In this document: in pieces, positions 35,401-47,400 of the stretch
Position numbering within the stretch: position 1 is the stretch's first letter
Layout: each line of letters begins with the position of its first letter
NCBI GenBank assembly: GCA_024509875.1
Contig: JAMPIV010018772.1
Coordinates: forward strand, 186,001-250,000
Direction: 5' to 3'
Length of the DNA stretch: 64,000 nucleotides
Source of the DNA: Oreohelix idahoensis
Lineage: Eukaryota; Mollusca; Gastropoda; Stylommatophora; Oreohelicidae
Translations under genes and position numbers: made by a program
Notes under the pieces: model-generated
Told to the model about the DNA's origin: nothing
Database searches by the model: none
What the model saw: only the letters and a program-made list of their open reading frames with translations

Positions 35401-38400
35401 ATCTGAGAAATTAATGGTTTTCTTTGCAAGAACAGCACAATTTCACAATAAAATACAATTGATACACCTTTTCTGAATGTGTTCTGAAACCGACTTTGTC
35501 ATACTTATATCTGAGTGATAACAAATTATTAGATAGTAGACTAATTTTTAACACTACTGACTTAAAATCACCTTATGACTTTAAAACTAAAAGCTTACAT
35601 CATAAATCTTTCACAGTCTGAAGATCGACAAATGCAGTAGAGTGTCTCGCCTACATCTGCTTGCTCCATAGCTCTGATTAGCAAATTCACCTTTGCCTGT
35701 CGCTCTGGCAATACAAACTGTTGTGCTATCACCTCTCTCTGTGGAAAAAGGGTTTACCATTGAAAAGAACATGTGCTTATTGTTCTGGCAGCACAAACTA
35801 CTCCACAATCTCCACTTGTTCCAATTTTAAAGAAAATATGCTTACTGCCTTGGCTGTATCTCCTCTTGTCTAATTGCCATACAGTTTCTACCTCCTCCCT
35901 CTAAGGACTGGTGATGGCCATGCTGTCAATCCACTCCTCTCATGGAGTCAAAATTCTTGGAGGACATGTTCTACTGTCTGCTTGTCTTCCTCACATGGAC
36001 ACATGTCTGTCTGCTTGATTTTTAATTTGTAGAAAAGATGGTATTTGAGTTCGCAATGGTCGGTTCTCAGTCTGAATATGAAAATTTGATTTCTTGATGA
36101 GGATTATAACGCTTCTGTTATAATTGACTCTGGACATTCATTATGCCATGTTGCTTTGAAGATGTTTTTGATTACTGCTAATGCTATACTACTTCCTCCT
36201 TCTATGGTAAGTATATCTGCCTTTTGCTTTCCATACATCTTACAGTGTGCAGAAATCCACAGCGCTCTCACTTAGTTCAATTTATAACTGGTTTCCATTA
36301 ATGATTCTGATCTGCAGTATTTCTTGTATTTATGGTTCCTTAAGGCAGTTATAACTGACAGAGAATCTGTGACGAACTGTGTCTTGTTTTTAGCATTATC
36401 CTTGTTTTCCATGATGGTTATTGCAGCTGTTTATACTGCTTTTTCTTCAGCTTTGAAGTTTTTTGAAACTTTTCCAGTGGTCACTAAAATATGGATTTCC
36501 TGTTCATTCTTTCATTTTGCAGATAAACTTATTCCTCCATTACTGTGTAGCTTTAGTTGCTGATATGTTCGAGCGAGCGCATGCATACATAGATTCATGT
36601 TATTTTAAGGCAAGTAATTTTTTTTAAAATTAAGAATTCAGTATGCTGCTGTAAGATGATACGATGGCAATAAAATCTAATTATGCTACAAAAAAAAAAA
36701 GACAGAAAAGAAGAGAGGGTGTTTATAAAGAAGGAAACAATACACAGATAGTAAATCAGAGAGGAAAGATAAAAACAGCACAGTTGAATTACTGTAGTGT
36801 GAAAGAAATGAATTAACACAGAGAAACATATGAACAGCCTTCATGCCACATAGGTCACCTGAAATAGAAGACATAGTAATAGATCTAATACATTTCAACA
36901 TTGATCATTAATTTGTAAAGTACCAGCTTCTATGTGCAGAGGGGAAAAAATACATCAGTAACCAGCTTACTAAATCTTACTTCTAAATAACACAAAATAA
37001 TTAAATATATGCATATTTTAAACTTAGGGATCTACTTTTAAAAAATGGCACATTAAAATGTAAATGAACACAGCAATCCCTTGCAGACCGTGGTTGTTCC
37101 CAAATGCAATGTTTAGTACATATGACAAGTTAAATGTATACCTTTTCATCAACCGCAGCATGAGGTTCTGAGCATATGCAGTTTGTGGTGCATATTTTTA
37201 TTTTTTCCCAAAAAGGTTTTTCTGGAGTCTGAGTAACCTTGGCATATTTAAACCAAACAATATTTAACATAAGAATGCATTTAGAATTACATATGTTTAT
37301 CAGACAAGAACCAGACAAGTGCCAGTAGAACAAGAGATGAGAAGAAGAAGCTGTAGATGGATAGGACACGCACCGAGGAAATCTCTCTTTTTTGTTTTTA
37401 AGAGACAGATCGGTGCATAGAAATCTTCCTTCAACGCATTGATCTTTAATTATTTCATACTGTAGTATCTTCCTTATAACTGTTTTTAATCAGTTCATGA
37501 CCAGTATAAAGAGAAAATACATGTTAAATTTGTTTTTTATACATGTATTTACTGCAATTGTTGTTATTTTTCCCCATACCCCCTTTTTCTATCATTCTTC
37601 TTCTTCTTGCGATCGCATCTTTGATGATTACACCGTCAGACGAGTTCTCATGATGAATTCGACTGTTGTTTGAAGTTCCTTTTTAACTCCATATAGCTTT
37701 GAGTTTAGTGTTGAGTCATTCGGCCAGTATATCTTTCTTAACTGGTCATACAGAGGACAGTCCTGTAGAACATGCTCAGCAGTTTGTTCGTTTAATCCAC
37801 ATGTGCACAGTGGTGAAGCAGACAATCGTAGCTTGTGCATGTGTTTATTCAGTTTGTTATGCCCTGTCCTGAGTCGAAAAATAGTTATCTGTCCCTGCCG
37901 GTCGAGAGTGTGATAGTCGTCTTTGGGTTGGTTCTGTTCTCTTCTGATAGTCTGGATAGCTCTCTTTTTCTCAAAGTATGTGATTTCATTATCTTCTTGT
38001 TCACATTCTCCTCCCTTTTTTGCAAGTTTATCTGCCTTTTCATTTCCGGGTACACCACAATGAGATGGTACCCACTGAAGTATGGTTCTCTTTTTGGCAG
38101 CTACCTTGTTTAGTTCATTTCTCAGATGCGGGAGTTTACCACCCTTGAGAGCTTGCAGGACAGACAGTGCATCTGTGAGGATGACTACCTGGTGGCAGTC
38201 AGAGTTGGTGTTATAAATCATATTTGCAGCTTGCTCTAGAGCTTGAACCTCAGCTGTATAGTTGGAACAGAATTTACCAGTGGGAATGTGCCTAGTCTCA
38301 TAGTGGTTGTCAGGATATGAGATAAAGATACCGGCACCTCCATTCCTAACAGCATTAGTTGCTGATCCATCTGTATAGGCATGTATCCATGATTGATCGG

Positions 38401-41400
38401 GATAGCTTTCTTGGATCATACTCAATGTAGCAGTTCGTTTTTGCAGATCATTATACTCACATCCACTTGTGAGACCACTGACTGATGTATTAATTTGGAG
38501 GGCACTGCTGGCCTGCTCCCATGGTACAGGGTATAGGGTGGGCTTCAGTGGTGTTGTCTTCATGGATAGGTCCTCTTGATGCTGTCTTATAAGTCTTTTC
38601 CCCCGATGCACAAAGCTGCTACGCTTTAGACGTCCCAATGCCAGATCATCTAGTCTTGCCTTCATTGGGTGCATTGGCATACTGTTGTACTTTTCCATCT
38701 GGATCATGGTTTTTGTGTCTCTTCTATGGGACAATGTCTGTAATCCAGCAACCTTCTGCATCTCTGTTATTGGTGTAGTTTTCATGGCTCCTGTAATGAG
38801 CCTGAGAGCTTGATTTTGCACCCTGTCCAAAGACTGCAGATGTGAGTTAGCAGCTGATGACCATGCTGCTGAGCTAAACTCTAAGTGTGGTCTTATTACT
38901 CCATTATAAATCTTCTTTAGATTTCGTTCATTTGCTCCCCAGTTGGTACCTGCTAATTTTCTGAGTATGCCTAGTCGTCTTCGGGCCTTTCCTTCTGCGT
39001 TTTCAATATGCTTATTCCATGTAAGCCTTTGGTCAAATGTCACCCCAAGATAGGTGGGGTAGCTTTCTTCCTTGATCACGGTTGTCCCTAGGTGTATGTT
39101 AGCTGATTTGTCCTTGGGGGCGAGGGAGAACAGTGTTGTGGAGGTTTTGTCTGTGTTTATTGTGATAAGCCATTTCTCTGCCCATGACACTAGCATGTCT
39201 GCTGCCCGCTGCATTCTATAATTTGCTGTGGTGACATTTTCATCAGCGCACCAGAGTACTAGGTCATCTGCATATAAGGCAGCTTTAACTCCTGCAGGGA
39301 GATCTTTCACCAGGTCATTGATGTAAACAAGGAAAAGTGTTGGGGAAATTACTCCTCCTTGAGGTACCCCCTGATGGAGCAACACTTTTCTGCTCTGCAG
39401 ACCGTCAAGAGTGACTCTAGTTCTCCTGTTATGCAAGTATGACTGGATCCATTTCATCATGTTGCCTTGGATTCCACTTCTCCTAAGTTTTGCAATGAGG
39501 CCATCTTTCCACACCTTGTCAAAGGCCTGCTTGAAGTCGACCCAGATCGTTAGGACCTTTTTCTTCTCCTGGAAGGCATCTTCTATTGCTTGAGACAAGT
39601 AAGTAACTTGGTCTTCTATACTGTAGCATTCTCTAAATCCAGCTTGTTCCGGCACCAGGATCTGCTCAGACTCTAAATACCATTTCAATCTGTGGTTGAC
39701 TATTCGCTCCATAGTCTTCCCAACACAGCTTGTGAGACTGATTGGCCGGTAACTTGCAGCCTCGGTCTTACATTTCCCTTTCTTTAGTATGGGTATTGTG
39801 ATGGCTTCTCTCCATACTTGGGGTACCGTTCCTTTCAACCAGCTGTGGTTGAATATCTCAAGCAGTTTTGTCTTTGCTGCTGAGCTCAGATTTACTAGCA
39901 TTTCGTTGCTGATTTTGTCTGGGCCGGGTGACTTTTGAAACTTAAGCTTGGAAATAGCCTTCTGTAGTTCTCCTAGTGTGATGGGTTCCCTCATTGGGGC
40001 AGGAGTATCTGTCTGTCCCATGGTTGCCAGTATTTCTTTTCTTATCTCTCTCTGATGATCTATGTTAATGGGTAAGTTGCTTTCTGAACTGTATCTTCTA
40101 GCAAACAAGTCTGCAGCTTGTTTTCCTCTGAAAAGTTTGCCACCTTCATCCAATGTGATAGTCTGCCTAGGTGAGGAACGCTCTTCATTTAGAGACTTGA
40201 CTAATCTCCAAAGTTTCCTGCCGTCTTTCTCAAGGTTCAGCGATGCCGTTTTAGTTCTCCAGCTTTTCCGTTTTTCTTCTAGCTTTGTTCTCTGAAACTC
40301 TGCTACAGCCTTTTTCCATTTGTTGTGAGTTTCAAGTGAAGGCTGAGACTCTGCGTCCTTTCTAGCCCTGTCCATGGCTTCCTGACGTTCTTGGAGTGTG
40401 CTGGACCAGTATGGTATGTAGTTACGCCGGCATCCTTTGGGAATGGTTTCTTTTGCAGCTTGTAGTATGCATCTGTTGAAGTCTTTTACCACTTCATTAA
40501 TGTCTCTGTTCTGTACCTTGAGGGTAGACAGCAGCGTGTTCACCTGATGCCTGAATAAACCCCAGTTGGCTTTTTTGTAGTTCCATCTTGTAATGGCTGG
40601 GCCTGTACTGAGAGTTGCACTCTGGACAGTAAGAAAGATTGGGCGATGGTCGCTTCCCCCTAGTTGGTCTCCTACTTCTCTACTAATAGATCCAGCTATA
40701 TCTGGTGTGGAGAAGGCAAGATCTGGTGTTGAAGTTGTGTGCCATCCTCTGGAGTAGAAGGTAGGAGTATCTGTGGCATTATTGACTAGGATTAGGGAGT
40801 GATCATCTTGCCAAGTTTCAACCTCTTCACCTCTGTGATCCAGATGGTTATAGCCCCAGCTCTGGGAGTGGCTATTAAAGTCTCCAACTGCTATAAAGTT
40901 GGTGGCTGGTACCTGTATAGAGCTGAGACTCAGGGGTTTGTTGTTCGGACAGTAATAGTTCAGGAGTTCTATTTCCATCTTGTCTACCTTTATCTGCAAC
41001 AGCTGATATTCTGCTCCATCCATGAAGGTTTTCCTTTCGTGTGCAGGAATGTTATTCCTTACAAGAGTAAGTACTCCTCCTTTTCGTCTATCTTTTCTGT
41101 CGGATCTGAAGCATTGATATCCCCTTATTTTAAAGGTTTGATCTGCTTTCAAGTGAGTCTCTTGGATACAGCAAACACTGACTTGCTTCTCATACAAGAT
41201 GTTTTCCAGCTCTGTCTTTTTGCTGTATCCAGCCTGCTTGCTGTTCACTCCCTCTGCATTCCAGTGCATCATGACAAGTGGCACTCTGGGTTTCTCTTTT
41301 TCTGTTTTGTTTTGGTCAGTAGTTCTCCTCCGCCGTCTGCTGACTCCACAAGACGGTCTAGAGGGTCCTCCAGTAGCTGAGGGTGGGCTCTGTCGAGGCT

Positions 41401-44400
41401 CAGAGCCCGGCACTGCACCTGCCTGGTGGAGCTCCACAGGGCGAGCACCAGTACGAGATTTATTTGACGGTGTACTCTCCATAGAAAAAAAAAAAGCGAG
41501 TTGCGTGATACTGTGGTTTCCGGTGCGCCTTCTGGCCCAGTATCTATGACTTTAGCACCTGTTCAACGGGAGAGTGGGCTCATCCCTAATCTGTTTATGT
41601 TCCCAGTAGTAGACTATTCGCAAGCAGCCTGGGGGTGTCACTGCTCTGCGCGGACCTTGTTTACCGAGGCGGCGTCCGAGCTCGTATGGTGAAAATATGG
41701 TAGCATTATCTTCAAAATAGCCCTGTCTTTCCTGCCATCCTGCAACTTTGAGTTAGGGAGTTCTGAGCTCCAGTCTCTTTCCCAGGCATTTTATCCTGTC
41801 CTGGCACGCATACAGAGGACCCCACTTCTGGTTCTAAGTTAGCAGTTGGGGACAGGTGGGGTAGCACACTGTGCATTCCCCGTCATCCAGGGGGCTCTCC
41901 AACTATGCAGAGCTTGCACAATGCTGTGCTCTGGTTCTGGGCTCACCCAAGGAATCCTCACGTCCTGCACAGAGCCACTTCCAGATACCCACCACCTGCC
42001 AACCCCCCATTGTAGAAATCTCCTGCATGCGGCCATCCAGTCAAGAGCCAGTATTAAGTCTGGTGCCCAAGTGATTCCCCCCAAGCTCAGTGTGCAATTC
42101 TGGGTTCTCATCATGCTGCAACACAGGGGGGATTGTGATGCTCAGCCATCTCTCTCAACTCTGCACCGATAAATGACATCGGGGACTTAACTGTGTCTCA
42201 GTACTGGGATGCCCCGTTTCCGGGTACACCACACACAGCCAGTTGAGGCAACGGTCGCCGTGGGCGTGTCTTCAGTGGGGAAGTTGTGGAGTCTTCCTGT
42301 CCATGTTCTTGCACATCCTAACACTGCCCGCAAGACATCGGAGGTTTGGAGAGTGGCCTTCTCTGCTTTTTTGAGCCGGGGTGGGCTCCCCGGGCAAGTC
42401 TCGATGGGGATCGGGACGTGTCCACGCGCCAGTGGGCCCAGCATCGGCCACATCTGTTGGAGGACTTGCTCTGCCAGGTTTGAGTTAGTAAATTCCAACT
42501 TTGTCATCTTCTTGGCATTGTGATGCTGGGGTGCCTGTGGATTTCCTAACGCCCCGGGTAGAAGCCAGAAGTGTACTGTGCCAGCTCTGGGGGAGATAAA
42601 GGGGGTGTTTCTGCGTCTCCTTGTGATACGTAGCCAAGGTAGGGCTCACAGTGCTCTTTCCCCGCCACCAAATTGCCTGCTGGTTACGCTGAGTTCTCCG
42701 AGGCTCTAGGCATGTGACCAAGAGTTGAAGGCAATAGGATCGTCACGTCCTGAGTCTCTGTGCCTGTACGATGGGTTCCGATCTTCAGGGAGCAGTCCAC
42801 ACTCGTTCCCACTCCCAAGACTTGTTCAGTATCCATCTGGCTCCTTCCCACCCACAGAGGGCGTGTACGGTGTAGTGCACCGGTTTTATTATCGAGGTTT
42901 GCTCCTCTAGATCCGTTGTGTTTAGCCTGAGGATTCGCACCCTCAGTTACCAGGACTACCTCGAGGAGGGTGTGGCTCTTCACCACGCACAACGATCTTG
43001 GGGTATGAGAGGTTTTGCTAGGCCAAGAGACTAACACCGCAATGGTCGCTCCTTTCATGAACAGAATTCACTAGGCCTAGGGTGAAGCAAGGGGGGAAAC
43101 CCACTACCCACAACACCAGCACATCATACCCCCTGTCTGTAGACTTTGCCCCTTTTTCTATCAAATCTTGGTACTGCCAACGGCTGCACTTTCTTGTAGT
43201 ATAATTTCTATAGTTGATGAGGGATACCTGTATACATATAAGAAAGCTAATTTTACCCCAACCATAAAATATGATGGGTAATCCTCATCAATTCGTTCTG
43301 ACTGGTTCACTTTACCACAAAGTTTCCCTAAGAGAATGACTTATCATACAAGCTAGTGTTAGTGCATCATTGTCAGCCATAAGCTGTAGTGGTATACTAA
43401 ACAAACATGCCTCCACAAATTACAAATAAAAAGCTGGAGAATGAAGAAACTGTGGCACACACACTTGGAAAAGAAGTGGGAAGGAAATGAAAAGACTAGG
43501 GAAATATTCTTCTATTAACAATATTTTCTTCAACAATGACAGAATATGAATGACAAAAATATCACCCATATTGAGAAATTGCTAAATTTTCAGGGTCCAC
43601 AACAAGACCATGGGGGACCTTGTGTTACCATGCATCCCAGAGTACCACTCACAGTAAACATTTTCTACAGAATTTCTATATTCTTTTATATCTGATGAGT
43701 TTTATTTGAATGTAAAAGGATCTGGTTTATTAAAAATTAAATCAAATTACATTCTACAGCTGTATTCTAAACTTATTTTTCCAGTGGGCCAGAGTTAAGA
43801 CATTTTGATACTGAAGTCTGCTATCAAATAATTTCATGACTATAATCAGTTCACATTAAAGAGTTTTATACACAGTGTCTGAAAGTTTTGTACTTTTAAA
43901 ATTATAAATTTTAACATTTGTTCTTTTTTGTTTTTTAAATCAACTTTTGGAGGAAAAAACATCCACTAAATAGTTCATTAGCCCCATATAGTTCATGGGG
44001 GTCTCTTATGAGACACAGGAATAGGACTACTGCTCCCACAGGCATGTGACACAAAGGGACTAACATGAGGCTGTGCATGGGGTGGCAAACTCATAATGTA
44101 AAACAAAATGCTACAGAAATCACTGCTGCAAGAGCGTGTGAATGCTTTGTGCAGAGGTCATGCAAGGAAGCCAGCTGCAGTGATGGGTCCATGCTCCAAA
44201 AGGAGTGAAAAGTAAAATGATGAAATAGTTAAATTAGTGGAAGGACACTTAAAGCACTCCTTTACCTGCGGGTTTCTGACAGTCAATAAGGTATCTCACG
44301 TTTACTAAATAACTATGATTTTCAGTTCACATCATCCTACTATCATAATTTATAATTAATATATATTCAAGTTTGTGAGGTGAAACCATTCAAATCAGCA

Positions 44401-47400
44401 GCCACCCATTTCAAGATAATAAACAGTTAAACACATCACTTATGGTGTAAAGGTATCACTCCAAAGAAATGGCTTTATTATGTGGCAAATATAAAACTAT
44501 GTTAGGTAACAGGTAGGGGCGTTTATTATTATTTTTTTAAATTAGAGACAGAGAGATACTATGAAGAAAAATACCTTCACCCAAATCTAACAATCACCTC
44601 TGATGACTCTTGAGTTCTTTTTTATTGTCCTTGAATGAAACTTAAATGTGCCGTCTTCTCCTCTAAAAATTCATCACATGTTAATGTTCAGACAATATTC
44701 TTCACCTCTCCTACAAAGGAAAAATATCAGAAAGAAACACAAAATCAGGGTTACAAAAACAAAATAAAATAGCAAAATGGATTGACAGAATGTGTGTTTA
44801 TTTTTATAGGACGTAAATAAAAATAATGCAACTAAACAATTAACTCAAATAACATAAATGCAACAGAAAAAAATATATATATATATGTAAGCCAGCTCTA
44901 GTTCATCCATCAACATGAAAATAAAAACATGAAAAAGGACAAATCGTGACTTTCCATAATCAAACTGTCATGTAACAACACACCGTCATTTGTGCACTTT
45001 TCTATTTTCAGGAGAGTACATATAAGGGAAACAATACAATTATTGTCTAACTTTCAACCACAGTTGCACCCCCTTAGCTGCGGTTGAAAGTTAATGTACT
45101 CTCTCGAAAATAGAAAAAGTGCGCAAATGACGGTGTGCAAAATGTGACTGACCGACCAATGTACTTACGGCGGGTATTATGGTATTGAATAACCATATGT
45201 TTATATAACGATATGTTATATGCAGAATAAAAAAAACTGGCAATTAGAAACCATCAGATAGAGTCCCGCCTTTGCATCAAAGGCTAGATGGAATGGATCT
45301 CTAGGGTTTTCTGTCTCCTGTCTTTATGGTAATGTTCTTTGCCTACATTTCTCCTCAAACAAGTAAAGCTGTGCACTTCTTCGATCATCTGACCACTGAT
45401 TTTTATTAAATCTGTTTGTCTGCTATTTATTCTTACTTTCTCTGTTTTGTTTACAATATGTGGACTTGTTTTAGCTACTTCTACTGCTAGTCTCATCGTT
45501 TCCTCCACGTCAGTTTATGTGAGGATAGTCATAAGTAATTAGCAAAATTAAGTTCCTCTAGTTATTTGTCAAAAGTACACTGTATTTATGCTTTCCTTCC
45601 TTCTGCTGTTTATCTCATTACCCTGTCAATTACCAAGATGATCACTGGTGAAAGCAGACATCCTTATCAGGCCCTACTATGTACTATCATAAGCCTTTCT
45701 TGTTGGACTTCAACAGGAAATTTAGTTTTGCCATTACAGTCTCTGTAACCACTTCTTATTAGGGCTAGGGTTGTTAGTCCTAACCGAGGACCTATTGTGT
45801 CCTCTATGTCTGGCCTCTCTAACATAACATGTTAAGTTTGAATGAGTGTACACCAGAAGCACAAGGATCCCACTGACACAGTACATGGCACAATGAATGA
45901 GTTATTTTTACAGACTAATAAGAAAATTAAATATACAAGGAAGAGAAGGAGATGAAGTAAATAAATATAACTGAAGAAAGGAGATGAAGTAAACAAAAAA
46001 AACTGAAGAACAGCCGTTCATGAGCTGAAAAATGTAACCAGCTCACTAGCTAAATTTAATTTTCAAAAGCATAAGACATCAAATAATGTTGAAAGGGAAC
46101 CTATTTATTTAGTTTAAACTTCATTTTTCAACATTTACTTTTTTTTTTTAAATGACAGGTCAAGGCTAAACATTCTCTACTTTTTGAGGAGGGGAAAAAA
46201 TCAGCCAGGTGCAGATGATGAAGTTGTCAAGTATTCGTACCGGTTAATTAAGGGCAAGAACAGCAACAAATGGTTCAACTGTTCTTGACAAACCATACCA
46301 ACCACTACATATCAAATTTTAGAACACACTATCAACTCTTATCATAAACAATACAGCTGAGATTTCAGCACAGTTCATGATACATTAAGATACATAGTAC
46401 AGGGCATGACGTTTCCAGATGTTTGTGACTGGTGGCTAAATGCTGAACTACGTTTTAATATTGATTTTATCATTTTATTAATTTCCTGATACTTGTTTGC
46501 TGCATTAAAAACTAAACTACAACTCTTAGATCAATTATTGACCTAAAGAAAACTTGTCATTGCTGGAACACTATCAAGACTTTCCATGAGGCCAGATCCA
46601 GATTTTGATAAATCTCAAGCCTTCTGATTTGGTGTCTTGATTTGCAATTTGAAGTCCAACTGGCAGTGACTACAGCACTTGCCTCTCATGGCAAAGTTAC
46701 CAGGTTCTGAGTTCAAAATCTGGTAGCATCACGCTCCATTCTACCCATCTGTTAGTGGGTACCTGATGCTGCTCTTGAGTTAGGGAAAGCAGAGCAAGGA
46801 ATGGAACCTGTTGCCCCACCTCAAAAAGCTGGACCTAATATAGTGAAGTCTTAAGCACTTTACTCCCTTATGGCAATATCTGCTATGGGACTACCTTTAA
46901 TAGTCTCTAATTGCAATGATGATGATGAACTTGCTGATCTTGATGATTCTCAGCAAAATCTAAGACATTCAAAGATAAAATACTTAGCAGAATCGGCAAA
47001 TTAGTGCAACAAAGATGGCCAGACTCCACATCTCACAAAAGTGAGAGGCCTTCTGTACGAGATGGGCGAGTATGCCATGAGACCAAAATTTTTTTTTTTC
47101 CATACACAAATGCCTAATTTCCTCCTTTATCAAAGTGGCCTATCGCTGCGGGGCTGGCTATCCCTTTTCATTTGTATTTTTGACTTATTTACAGTGCACC
47201 TTAAATTACGCATCGGCTTTAGAAATTATTTAAACAACAAAATCTTGTTTAATTTTTAAAAAAATGGCTGGCTCGCCCTCGTCACACGAAAGGCCTCATA
47301 TCTGGATTGTCATCAGAGCCTGCTATTCACAAGGACATGTTACTTTGACAAGCTGTATTTAATACCACAATAATTCCTTCATCACTCTGCAAGAAAGTCT

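Larger units (their letters stand above)
37595..43148 (-). mobile_element. I-group LINE (family N), copy 2, with 15-bp target duplication
   Basis: Exactly bounded by the 15-bp direct repeat CCCCTTTTTCTATCA at 37580-37594 and 43149-43163. The element is 5554 bp: 5-prime leader, ORF2 (37628-41482) and a short UTR with a GAA-unit tail. It is about 97% identical in protein to copy 1 (15222-20807). The perfect target duplication and intact ORF2 show a recent, full-length insertion. It is in CXXC1 intron 1 in gene orientation. Confidence 0.96.

Noticed and set aside
35611..35808. Minus-strand frame MWSSLCCQNNKHMFF...
   Set aside because: Wrong phase of the CXXC1 PHD exon; the correct frame gives the zinc ligands.
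40799..41380. Plus-strand open frame of 193 codons
   Set aside because: It is the antisense of LINE ORF2; the matching region of copy 1 breaks this frame.
44602..44672. Possible minus-strand exon (GEDGTFKFHSRTIKKNSRVIRG-like reading) with AG and GT borders
   Set aside because: The best polypyrimidine acceptor nearby (TTTGTAG at about 44712) gives stops in all frames, and the peptide matches nothing in CXXC1. Splice-like borders alone are weak.
44873..44886. Short TA run
   Set aside because: Too short to be notable.
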